A stretch of 5,612 nt of DNA, from NCBI GenBank assembly GCA_022545745.1, contig JACZQL010000125.1:1-5612 (forward strand), given 5' to 3'. Source of the DNA: Deltaproteobacteria bacterium. GTDB lineage: Bacteria > Desulfobacterota_B > Binatia > UBA9968. This document shows positions 1 to 5,612 of this stretch, piece by piece; positions within the stretch are counted from its first letter, which is position 1; the number at the start of each line of letters is the position of its first letter. Made by a program: the position numbers and the translations under genes. The notes under the pieces were generated by a model. That model made no database searches. It saw only the letters and a program-made list of their open reading frames with translations, and was not told where the DNA came from.

Positions 1-75
1 TGCGCGCCCTCGCTTTGCGTGAAGGGACCCCGCGACATTCAGAAGATGATCACCAAAGGGCATCCCAACCTGTGA
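1..75 (+). CDS. Possible C-terminal tail of an unidentified upstream gene (partial)
   Basis: Frame 1 is open from the left edge to a TGA at 73-75, giving 24 residues that end in KMITKGHPNL. Most third positions in this frame are G or C, which fits the coding style of the rml genes. A competing frame is open from position 3 to a TAA at 87-89, with a polar tail rich in R, H, Q and P. Neither tail carries a recognisable motif, so I cannot name a family, and the reading frame itself is a guess from codon use. If real, the gene ends 78 bases before rmlA, with no hairpin-plus-T-run terminator between them. Confidence 0.3.
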   Translation, partial: CAPSLCVKGPRDIQKMITKGHPNL

Positions 76-153
76 ACCAGAACCCATAATGTGCGATCAG
101 AAAAAGATGGATGAATGGAAGGAGACCATAGCGTCGCAGCGAGGTTATAAGCG

Positions 154-1218
154 ATGAAGGCCTTGGTGCTGTCCGGTGGCAAAGGGTCGCGGCTCCGACC
201 CTTGACCGACACCTTACCAAAGCAGCTTATTCCGGTCGCCAACCGGCCCATCCTGTACTACGTCTTGGACCACCTTCGCGATGCTGGCATTAAAGAGACG
301 GGGATAATTGTTTCCCCCGAGAATAACCCGCAGATTCATCATTCCGTTTCCCAATACGAATCCGACCTTCGTTTCACCTACATCCGGCAGGAGCAACCGT
401 TGGGACTGGCCCACGCCGTCAAGGTGGCCCGGCCATTCCTCGGCAACGACCCCTTCGTAATGTATCTAGGTGATAACCTAATCGGTCAAGGCATCCAAGA
501 ATTTGTTGAGGCCTTTGAGACCGCCGGAGCAGACGCGGTTGTCTTACTGAAAGAGGTGGAAAACCCGCGGATGTTCGGTGTTGCTGAGGTTGACGGCGAG
601 GGCCGCATCCGAAGATTGGTCGAAAAACCGAAGGAGCCTCGCAGCAAGCTGGCCTTGGTTGGCGTATACGTGCTCGGGCCGTCTATTCACGAGGCCATTG
701 CTGAGATCAAGCCCTCTTGGCGTGGGGAGCTGGAGATTACCGACGCCATCCAGCGGCTCCTCGAAAAAGGCCGAACCGTTCAAAGCTTCCTGCTTAAGAG
801 CTGGTGGCTGGATACCGGCAAGAAGGACGATCTTCTGGAGGCCAACCGCGTAGTGCTGGAGGAGTGGGCAAGTCGGGATATCCGAGGGATCGTGGATGCG
901 GAAAGCCGGGTGGTGGATCGGGTGATAGTGGAAGAGGGGGCTTGCATAAAGCGCAGCGAGGATGGTGGGCCTGCAGTCATTGGGGCAGGGACAGTAGTTG
1001 AAAAGGCCTTTGTCGGTCCCTACACCAGCGTAGGACGGGATTGTACCATTAAAAACTCGGCGCTGGAGCACTGCGTAGTGCTGGATGGGGTAAGGCTTGA
1101 GGATGTAAGGCAAATGAAGGACAGTCTCCTAGGCCGCAACGCAGTGGTTCGGTCCCTTAAGGGAAACCACCAGCACCTAGGGCTTTTAATCGGCGACGAT
1201 GCTAAGGTCTTGTTGTAA
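154..1218 (+). CDS. rmlA: Glucose-1-phosphate thymidylyltransferase, long form (RmlA/StrD type)
   Basis: First step of dTDP-L-rhamnose synthesis in the cytoplasm: dTTP + glucose-1-phosphate gives dTDP-glucose + pyrophosphate. The 354-residue protein opens with the nucleotidyltransferase signature GGKGSRLRPLT (8-18), followed by PKQLIPV (22-28) with the conserved Lys23. Other family marks are QPLGLAHA (81-88), the metal-binding LGDN (105-108), EKP (157-159), GELEITD (191-197) and WWLDTG (217-222). Residues from about 245 to 340 (IVEEGACI, VIGAGTVV, FVGPYTSVG) look like hexapeptide-repeat left-handed beta-helix. This is the long form typified by streptomycin StrD, about 60 residues longer than the allosteric RmlA of enteric bacteria, so the enteric feedback site should not be assumed. 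The ATG at 154 has a GAGG at 141-144, 9 bases upstream, and the protein starts exactly where the family does. The following rml genes support dTDP-sugar use over UDP- or CDP-glucose synthesis. Confidence 0.93.
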   Translation: MKALVLSGGKGSRLRPLTDTLPKQLIPVANRPILYYVLDHLRDAGIKETGIIVSPENNPQIHHSVSQYESDLRFTYIRQEQPLGLAHAVKVARPFLGNDPFVMYLGDNLIGQGIQEFVEAFETAGADAVVLLKEVENPRMFGVAEVDGEGRIRRLVEKPKEPRSKLALVGVYVLGPSIHEAIAEIKPSWRGELEITDAIQRLLEKGRTVQSFLLKSWWLDTGKKDDLLEANRVVLEEWASRDIRGIVDAESRVVDRVIVEEGACIKRSEDGGPAVIGAGTVVEKAFVGPYTSVGRDCTIKNSALEHCVVLDGVRLEDVRQMKDSLLGRNAVVRSLKGNHQHLGLLIGDDAKVLL

Positions 1219-1243
1219 TGCAAACGGGATGTCAGGTTATAAT
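1213..1243 (+). promoter_or_regulatory. Candidate sigma-70-type promoter before rmlC
   Basis: A perfect -10 hexamer TATAAT lies at 1238-1243, with TTGTAA (4 of 6 matches to TTGACA) at 1213-1218. The spacer is 19 bases, longer than the ideal 17, and no extended -10 TG is present. The -35 overlaps the last codons of rmlA. If active it would start a roughly 200-base leader before rmlC and let rmlCBD and later genes be expressed independently of rmlA. The call rests on sequence match alone, and TATAAT is not rare by chance. Confidence 0.35.
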
Positions 1244-1280
1244 GTTACACGCAGACATTAAGAGACCTCCAAGGGAATGA

Positions 1281-1309
1281 TCCGGTTCAAGAGGTTCATG
1301 AATACCGGA
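1281..1309 (+). other. Imperfect hairpin with a tandem 9-base repeat in the rmlC leader
   Basis: TCCGG at 1281-1285 pairs with CCGGA at 1305-1309. TTCA at 1286-1289 can pair with TGAA at 1299-1302 across a 2-base bulge, leaving a 9-base loop. The same stretch holds two near-identical 9-mers, GGTTCAAGA (1284-1292) and GGTTCATGA (1293-1301), and the palindrome TTCATGAA (1295-1302). There is no T-run after it, so it is not an intrinsic terminator. It could be a leader structure or a protein-binding dyad about 40 bases downstream of the predicted transcription start, or chance. Confidence 0.25.
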
Positions 1310-1330
1310 GCCACGTACACCAGTTTGACC

Positions 1331-1368
1331 GGGCCACCTAACAGAACCTTTCTCATTTTAGGAGGCTC
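1331..1368 (+). other. Second imperfect hairpin, sequestering an orphan AGGAGG
   Basis: GCC (1333-1335) pairs with GGC (1364-1366) and CCTAA (1337-1341) with TTAGG (1358-1362), separated by one A-A mismatch. Outer G-C and G-T pairs extend the stem to 1331/1368, and the loop is 16 bases. The 3' arm contains AGGAGG (1360-1365), a full Shine-Dalgarno sequence with no ATG, GTG or TTG within the next 15 or so bases. No T-run follows, so it is not a terminator. The role is unknown, and the stem is only moderately stable by eye. Confidence 0.25.
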
Positions 1369-1453
1369 TACCTATCTCGGGCATTTGCATTGTCCATGAT
1401 CTTAGCCAAGGTTGCTGTAATCATTCTATTGGTGAAAATAGGAGGAGCCTGGA

Positions 1454-2023
1454 ATGCCGTTTCAATTCAAGAGGCTGGAGATCCCGGAGTTGGTCCTCAT
1501 AGAGGCTCAGGCCTTTGAGGATAGGCTCGGCTTTTTCATGGAGGCTTACAAGCAGTCTGAGTTTACAGACATCGGGATCCCGCAGGTCTTTGTTCAGGAT
1601 AACTATTCCTATTCCGTGCGGGGAACTCTCCGGGGTCTGCATTACCAGCAACACCCCAAGGCTCAAGCAAAGCTGGTGACGGTCCTCAGGGGGGAGGTGT
1701 TTGATGTGGCCTTGGATATTCGCAAGGGTTCACCGACCTATGGCCAATGGGTGGGAGTCGTGCTTACGGGTCAGAAGCACCACATGCTTTACATACCGGC
1801 AGGCTTTGCTCATGGTTTCTGTGTGTTGAGCGAAGAGGCGGATATTCTCTATAAAGTGACAGAGGAGTATGCGCCGGCGCTGGATCGGGGAATTTTATGG
1901 AATGACCCGGAAGTCGGCATTCGCTGGCCCATTGAGAAACCTGTCCTTTCAGCCAAGGATGCCCAACTACCCCTGCTAAAGGAAGCCGACAACGATTTCG
2001 TGTGCGAGGAAAGACGCTCATGA
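1454..2023 (+). CDS. rmlC: dTDP-4-dehydrorhamnose 3,5-epimerase
   Basis: Third pathway step: epimerises C3 and C5 of dTDP-4-keto-6-deoxy-glucose to dTDP-4-keto-L-rhamnose. The 189-residue length is normal for this cupin-fold, dimeric, cofactor-independent enzyme. Visible landmarks are the N-terminal FEDRLGFFMEAY (21-32), QDNYS (48-52), and TLRGLHYQ (58-65) with the catalytic His63. Next come AKLVTVLRGEVFDVALDIR (72-90), the cupin turn PAGFAHGF (115-122), LYKVTEEY (132-139) with the probable catalytic Tyr133, and Asp169 where the His-Asp dyad partner is expected. The start has a strong AGGAGG at 1440-1445, 8 bases before the ATG. The stop shares ATGA (2020-2023) with rmlB, so the two are probably translationally coupled. 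A mono-epimerase of another deoxysugar pathway is possible in principle, but the complete rml set argues for RmlC. Confidence 0.95.
   Translation: MPFQFKRLEIPELVLIEAQAFEDRLGFFMEAYKQSEFTDIGIPQVFVQDNYSYSVRGTLRGLHYQQHPKAQAKLVTVLRGEVFDVALDIRKGSPTYGQWVGVVLTGQKHHMLYIPAGFAHGFCVLSEEADILYKVTEEYAPALDRGILWNDPEVGIRWPIEKPVLSAKDAQLPLLKEADNDFVCEERRS
2006..2010 (+). promoter_or_regulatory. Ribosome binding site that sets the rmlB start
   Basis: GAGGA lies 9 bases before the ATG at 2020. The frame is also open from a GTG at 2002, which would add six residues (MRGKTL) and place this site inside the gene. The ATG puts the Rossmann strand (MKTLLVTGG) at the extreme N-terminus, as in family members, so the ATG is preferred. 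Confidence 0.7.
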
Positions 2024-3066
2024 AAACCCTTTTGGTAACGGGTGGCTGCGGGTTCATCGGAAGCCACTTTGTGCAGCTGCTTCTCAAGCAGACGGACTGG
2101 CGGGTACTCAACTTGGATAAACTCACCTATGCTGGAGGCCTTGAGAACTTAACGGACATTAGGGAGGGATCGCGCTACCATTTTGTGCAGGGGGATATTT
2201 CCGACAGAACACTGGTGAACCGGCTGTTTAAGGAGGAGAGACCCTGGGCGGTGGTGAACTTTGCGGCCGAGTCTCATGTGGACCGGAGTATCTTGAACTC
2301 ATCGCCTTTCCTTCAGACAAACACTATCGGCACCCACGTGCTTCTGGAGGCATCTCGCTGTCACAGGGTTGAGCGCTTCATACACATCTCAACGGATGAG
2401 GTCTATGGCGATGCCGAAGGAAAAAAGTCATTTCATGAGGAAAGTCCCCTTCATCCCGGCAGTCCCTATGCCGCCAGCAAAGCCGCAGCCGATCTCCTCT
2501 GCCTGGCCTATGAGCGCACCTATCGTGTCCCAATTCTCATAGTTCGCAGCTCTAACAACTATGGCCCGTTCCAGTTTCCTGAAAAACTCATTCCTTTAAT
2601 CATCCGTAATGCGTTAATCGGTGAGGAGCTACCGGTCTATGGTGATGGTTTGCAGCACAGAGATTGGCTTTATACGGAGGACAACTGTAGGGCCATTTTC
2701 CTTGTCCTCGAGCGGGGCGAGCCGGGCTCGATCTATAACGTGGGCACGGGAGAGGAGCATACGAACTTAGAGGTGGTCCGGTGGGTATGCCGTCTCCTGG
2801 CCCAAGAGTCCGGGTTGGACGATGGCAAGCTTTTGGAGCGCCTTCGCTTTGTGCCCGATCGGCCGGGCCATGACCGTCGCTACGCTATGAGTACTGAGAA
2901 GATGCGCCGGGAGCTAGGTTGGACTCCGACGGTCCCCTTTGAAACAGGCCTTAGGGTGACCGTCCGTTGGTACATGGAGCACCGAGACAGGTTGGAGCGG
3001 GTCGCCTCCAAAGACTATCAAGCCTACTACGAGGCTGTCTATAACCGTGCCTGGAACCGGTCTTGA
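2020..3066 (+). CDS. rmlB: dTDP-glucose 4,6-dehydratase
   Basis: Second pathway step: NAD+-dependent oxidation at C4, water loss across C5-C6 and reduction at C6, giving dTDP-4-keto-6-deoxy-glucose. From the ATG the protein is 348 residues, within the usual range for this extended short-chain dehydrogenase/reductase. It has the NAD-binding TGGCGFIGS (7-15), AAESHVDRS (82-90), and STDEVYG (124-130) with the Thr-Asp-Glu active-site triplet. The catalytic pair of YAASK (Tyr150, Lys154) follows, then NNYGP (179-183) and the substrate-binding RPGHDRRYA (281-289). The DE pair in STDEVYG separates it from UDP-glucose 4-epimerases. The ATG overlaps the rmlC stop by 4 bases. The stop lies 2 bases before rmlD. 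Confidence 0.96.
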   Translation: MKTLLVTGGCGFIGSHFVQLLLKQTDWRVLNLDKLTYAGGLENLTDIREGSRYHFVQGDISDRTLVNRLFKEERPWAVVNFAAESHVDRSILNSSPFLQTNTIGTHVLLEASRCHRVERFIHISTDEVYGDAEGKKSFHEESPLHPGSPYAASKAAADLLCLAYERTYRVPILIVRSSNNYGPFQFPEKLIPLIIRNALIGEELPVYGDGLQHRDWLYTEDNCRAIFLVLERGEPGSIYNVGTGEEHTNLEVVRWVCRLLAQESGLDDGKLLERLRFVPDRPGHDRRYAMSTEKMRRELGWTPTVPFETGLRVTVRWYMEHRDRLERVASKDYQAYYEAVYNRAWNRS

Positions 3067-3068
3067 TC

Positions 3069-3944
3069 ATGGTTCGGGTTGCTGTCATCGGCGGTATGGG
3101 TCAGCTCGGGACCGATTTGGTGCGGGTCTTACAGCAGGTCAATTCCTACCGGGTTTTTCCACTCAGCCATGCCCAGGTGGAGTGCACGGAGCCGGACTCG
3201 GTTCAACGGGTCTTATCAGAGATACGTCCGGACATCGTAGTCAACTGCGCTGCGTTTGTTAACGTGGACGAATGTGAAGACCGGCCTGAGAAGGCCTTGC
3301 GGGTCAACGCCCTGGGGGCCCTTCATGTGGCGAGGGCTTGCGCCGAGCTGAACTCACTCTGCGTTTATGTCAGCTCGGACTACGTCTTTGATGGGGAACA
3401 AGGGGAGCCCTACACGGAGGAAGACACACCACACCCACTCAACGTCTATGGCACCTCGAAGCTAGCCGGTGAGTATTTCGTGCGAAGCCTGTGTTCTAAG
3501 CACTTGGTTTTGCGCACCTCAGGGCTCTATGGGGTTACCGGCTCGAGTGGCAAAGGGGGCAACTTTGTTGAGACAATGATCCGTTTGGCAAAAGAGCGCG
3601 AGCCGATCCGAGTCGTGAATAACCAAGTTCTCACTCCGACATACACAAAAGATCTCGCCCACACGATCAAAGAGCTTTTACAGACAGAGGCCTACGGTCT
3701 CTATCACGTCACTAACAGCGGTCAGTGCTCGTGGTACGGGTTCGCCGCCAAGATCTTCGAGCTATTAGGATTGAAGCCGGATTTCGGCCAGACCACCGCT
3801 GCTGCGTTCGGATCCAAGGCGCATCGGCCTGCATATTCCGTGCTGGCCCATGACGGGCTCAAAAGGCTGGGCCTGGTGGACCCGCGCCCCTGGCCTGAGG
3901 CACTCAAGGCCTATCTCCAGGAAAAGGGCCACCTCACATTCTAA
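3069..3944 (+). CDS. rmlD: dTDP-4-dehydrorhamnose reductase
   Basis: Final pathway step: NAD(P)H-dependent reduction of the C4 keto group to give dTDP-L-rhamnose. The 291-residue protein has the nucleotide-binding GGMGQLGTDL (8-17) and VNCAAFVNVDECE (58-70), where family members commonly have an AAYTxVDxxE-like stretch. It also has SSDYVFDG (102-109) and the catalytic YGTSK (Tyr127, Lys131). NNQVLTPTYTKDLA (184-197) and RPAYSVL (253-259) are typical of RmlD. Length and motifs are complete. I chose the ATG at 3069. A TTG at 3063 is in frame and would add only MI while overlapping the rmlB stop. No strong Shine-Dalgarno sequence precedes either, apart from a weak GGAACCGG at 3053-3060, so translation probably relies on coupling to rmlB. 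Confidence 0.95.
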   Translation: MVRVAVIGGMGQLGTDLVRVLQQVNSYRVFPLSHAQVECTEPDSVQRVLSEIRPDIVVNCAAFVNVDECEDRPEKALRVNALGALHVARACAELNSLCVYVSSDYVFDGEQGEPYTEEDTPHPLNVYGTSKLAGEYFVRSLCSKHLVLRTSGLYGVTGSSGKGGNFVETMIRLAKEREPIRVVNNQVLTPTYTKDLAHTIKELLQTEAYGLYHVTNSGQCSWYGFAAKIFELLGLKPDFGQTTAAAFGSKAHRPAYSVLAHDGLKRLGLVDPRPWPEALKAYLQEKGHLTF

Positions 3945-3945
3945 A

Positions 3946-5379
3946 ATGCAGATAAGGTCCTCTCTTTCCTCCCAGATTGGAAATGGTTTCCATTTTTTAG
4001 CGATTGCGTGTTTTCAATTGCTCGTGTTGCGACGCGCATCGATCCTCCTCGGTCAGGATTACGGACTCTTTGCCCATTTGTATGCGGTGACCTCCATTGG
4101 ATTGGCACTGACGTTGTTGGGCCTCCATGGAACGGTGATGCGTTATTTGGCCATTTGCTCGGCAAGAGATGCACGGGCTACGGCCCTTCGAATTTTATTG
4201 CATGCAGCTCGCCTTCGCGGGGCGCTTATCGTGGTGATAGGTATCGGACTCTGGTTCTATCTGTCGTCGAATCCAGCACAATGGAATCAAGTAACCATCG
4301 GACATGTTTGTTTATTTTTTGCACTGCAAGGATTCTTATTACTTCAGCATGCCGCACTCCAGGGACTAGGACTGTACCCATGGATGGCAATTGGATCTGC
4401 TTGTCTGTTTTTCGGCATGACCGTCCGAGCCACGGATCTCGCATCGCTCTTTAGGATGCTCTCGGTAGGATATGGGTCTTCCCTCGTCGTTAACGGAGTC
4501 GTGTTTATTTTCTATTTTCTCAAGAGAAGTGCCCACGATCCAAACCTTGGAGAAAAGGTGGACGGGTCTCACTTGAATAAATTCTCACTGACCCTCAGTG
4601 TGGCGGGACTATGTATAATGATCGCCGACAACAGCCCCATTGTCCTGCTCAAAGAATTCAGTTCCCCTGAGGTGTTCAGCGTTCTTGCCCTGGCTTTCAA
4701 TTTGGCTCTCTATCCGTCGAGGGTCAATGCCTTGAGTGAACCCTTAATTCTTCCTGAGGTGAGCGAGGCATGGCATGTGGGTGGCAACGCCCAGGCGGGG
4801 CAACACTTTTCAAGTTGGGTCTCGATCCTACATCTGATGGGTCCCTTGCTTATGATCCCAATTGTTTTGGGCATTGGTCCCTTCATCCGGTATTTCTTTG
4901 CCCCTGAACTCGAGGGTGCCGTGTTTTTTGCGATGATATTGATTCTGGCCAACGTCGCTCGGGTTACCTCACCGATCTTAGTGTCGGTCCTTGTGGGCGG
5001 TGGACGTCCCGGCCTGTCGGCCCTCTGTAGCGCCATCAAAATGGTCATCGACATAGGTCTCATCCTTTTGCTGCGAGGAAATTCACCGGAGATTCTTGTC
5101 GTCGCTTTGACGTGTTCATGGGTTGTTTATATTAATCTCCTCACTATTTTCGCTCGTCAGCAACTCTTATTGCCATGGAAGCTGGATTGGTTTGTGACCC
5201 TCTTTGTTCTCGTGAGTGTGGCCACACTCTTTACTGGACTTGCAGTGCCACTATTGACTGCGGTCTGGTTTGTGGTATTGGGAGTCGCAATCGCGAGAGG
5301 GACGGTGTTGTTGCGTTCAAAAGGACACTTGAGTCACGCGGAGGATCAGCAACACAGGGTATCCCATTCTGTCGATTAG
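3946..5379 (+). CDS. Wzx-like oligosaccharide flippase / polysaccharide biosynthesis membrane protein
   Basis: A 477-residue, strongly hydrophobic protein with roughly 12-14 predicted membrane spans. Clear ones lie near residues 43-62, 92-108, 118-138, 172-192, 212-228, 242-258, 293-318, 324-350, 383-402 and 413-452. The N-terminus (LSSQIGNGFHFLAIACFQLLVLRR), the GQDYGLFAHLYA stretch (36-47) and ALAFNLALYPSRV (248-260) resemble lipid-linked oligosaccharide flippases of the MOP superfamily. These move undecaprenyl-diphosphate repeat units across the membrane. No catalytic motif is expected. A Wzy polymerase is less likely because the large periplasmic loop typical of Wzy is absent. The ATG at 3946 is 1 base after the rmlD stop and lacks a close Shine-Dalgarno sequence. 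The frame runs open upstream to an ATG at 3850, but those 32 codons lie inside rmlD and encode a polar, R/K/S-rich stretch. The gene is visibly more AT-rich than the rml genes. Confidence 0.75.
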   Translation: MQIRSSLSSQIGNGFHFLAIACFQLLVLRRASILLGQDYGLFAHLYAVTSIGLALTLLGLHGTVMRYLAICSARDARATALRILLHAARLRGALIVVIGIGLWFYLSSNPAQWNQVTIGHVCLFFALQGFLLLQHAALQGLGLYPWMAIGSACLFFGMTVRATDLASLFRMLSVGYGSSLVVNGVVFIFYFLKRSAHDPNLGEKVDGSHLNKFSLTLSVAGLCIMIADNSPIVLLKEFSSPEVFSVLALAFNLALYPSRVNALSEPLILPEVSEAWHVGGNAQAGQHFSSWVSILHLMGPLLMIPIVLGIGPFIRYFFAPELEGAVFFAMILILANVARVTSPILVSVLVGGGRPGLSALCSAIKMVIDIGLILLLRGNSPEILVVALTCSWVVYINLLTIFARQQLLLPWKLDWFVTLFVLVSVATLFTGLAVPLLTAVWFVVLGVAIARGTVLLRSKGHLSHAEDQQHRVSHSVD

Positions 5380-5456
5380 CAACCATTATGTCCAATTGGC
5401 AGCGTGGCATTAGCCTGACTAGAGAGATTCTTACCCTCCGATAAGGAACATTTCTG

Positions 5457-5612
5457 ATGATTGATAAGACTGATAATGCATCCTCCTGGTTTGAACCTAC
5501 TTCCTGCTTGTATTGCGGGGCTGCACAATTATCACCGTGGCTCAATGGCATTCAGGACCGACTGGGATATGTACCGGGTTGTTGGTCTTTCCTGAAGTGT
5601 GAAAGTTGCAAA
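5457..5612 (+). CDS. Start of a zinc-ribbon protein, probably a SAM-dependent methyltransferase (3' end outside the window)
   Basis: An ATG at 5457 opens a frame that runs to the window edge (52 codons seen). AAGGAA at 5443-5448, 8 bases upstream, is a good ribosome binding site. The visible part has CLYCG (17-21) and CESC (48-51), a four-cysteine zinc ribbon, with QDRLGYVPGCWSFLKC (33-48) between them. That Cys-x2-Cys, DRL-x3-PG-x-W-S, Cys-x2-Cys layout is common at the N-terminus of class I SAM-dependent methyltransferases in polysaccharide loci. The SAM-binding domain itself is not in view, so the enzymatic call is inferred from the N-terminus only. It lies 77 bases after the flippase gene with no terminator between, so it is probably co-transcribed. 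Some glycosyltransferases and other proteins also carry such ribbons. Confidence 0.65.
   Translation, partial: MIDKTDNASSWFEPTSCLYCGAAQLSPWLNGIQDRLGYVPGCWSFLKCESCK

Noticed and set aside
544..1113. 189-codon antisense ORF under rmlA
   Set aside because: It lies wholly inside a gene with clear family motifs. Its translation is rich in H, P, Y and L with no recognisable domain, and it has no sign of its own expression signals.
142..1242. 9-mer AGGTTATAA occurring before rmlA (142-150) and after it (1234-1242)
   Set aside because: Dozens of repeated 9-mers are expected by chance in a window this size. The first copy sits at the start codon, where a -10 would leave no leader, and it lacks a matching -35.
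2002..2019. GTG start for rmlB
   Set aside because: It would add MRGKTL before the Rossmann strand and swallow the GAGGA ribosome site that fits the ATG at 2020.
1764..2126. 120-codon antisense ORF across the rmlC/rmlB joint
   Set aside because: It overlaps two well-supported genes, and its translation is S/R/P-rich with no motif, as expected of a shadow frame.
3850..3945. Upstream extension of the flippase to an ATG at 3850
   Set aside because: These codons lie inside rmlD and encode a polar basic stretch before what looks like a natural flippase N-terminus at 3946.
4710..5063. 117-codon antisense ORF under the flippase
   Set aside because: It mirrors the hydrophobic coding sequence and gives an R/P/T-rich peptide with no domain. 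The + strand reading has clear membrane spans.
5380..5456. Possible terminator after the flippase, including the palindrome CCAATTGG (5392-5399)
   Set aside because: The palindrome has no loop or T-run, and no longer stem is visible. Read-through to the next gene is more likely.
1..5612. CRISPR arrays, tRNA/rRNA genes, insertion sequences, toxin-antitoxin or phage-defence genes
   Set aside because: No regularly spaced repeats, no tRNA-like or rRNA-like stretch, no transposase-like translation and no terminal inverted repeats were seen. All sizeable genes fit a polysaccharide locus.

Overview
This window is part of a bacterial surface-polysaccharide (O-antigen, capsule or exopolysaccharide) locus read entirely on the + strand. 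It carries a complete dTDP-L-rhamnose pathway: rmlA (154-1218), rmlC (1454-2023), rmlB (2020-3066) and rmlD (3069-3944). A multi-spanning membrane protein of the Wzx/oligosaccharide flippase type follows (3946-5379). Last is the first 52 codons of a gene with an N-terminal zinc ribbon typical of SAM-dependent methyltransferases found in such loci (5457 to the window edge).

Layout: positions 1-153 hold at most the last codons of an unidentified upstream gene plus the rmlA leader. rmlA is followed by the only sizeable non-coding gap, 235 bases (1219-1453), with a consensus -10 hexamer, two imperfect hairpins, an AGGAGG with no start codon behind it, and two very short ORFs. From rmlC onwards the genes are packed tightly: rmlC/rmlB share an ATGA, rmlB/rmlD are 2 bases apart, and rmlD/flippase 1 base apart. 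A 77-base gap with no visible terminator then leads to the methyltransferase-like gene. rmlC to the right edge therefore looks like one transcription unit, with rmlA either part of it or a separate upstream unit.

How the genes work together: RmlA activates glucose-1-phosphate with dTTP, RmlB oxidises and dehydrates dTDP-glucose to the 4-keto-6-deoxy sugar, RmlC epimerises C3 and C5, and RmlD reduces the 4-keto group to give dTDP-L-rhamnose. Glycosyltransferases outside this window would use it to build a lipid-linked repeat unit. The flippase would move that unit across the inner or cytoplasmic membrane. The final gene may methylate a sugar or feed another decoration step.

Organism: a bacterium with moderately GC-rich coding sequence and good Shine-Dalgarno sites. 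RmlA is the long form (354 residues, with a C-terminal extension) rather than the roughly 290-residue form common in enteric bacteria. That form is spread over several phyla and some archaea, so the sequence does not fix the lineage. The flippase is visibly more AT-rich than the rml genes, as is usual for the variable part of such loci. I see no undescribed system here. The least explained stretch is the 1219-1453 intergenic region.
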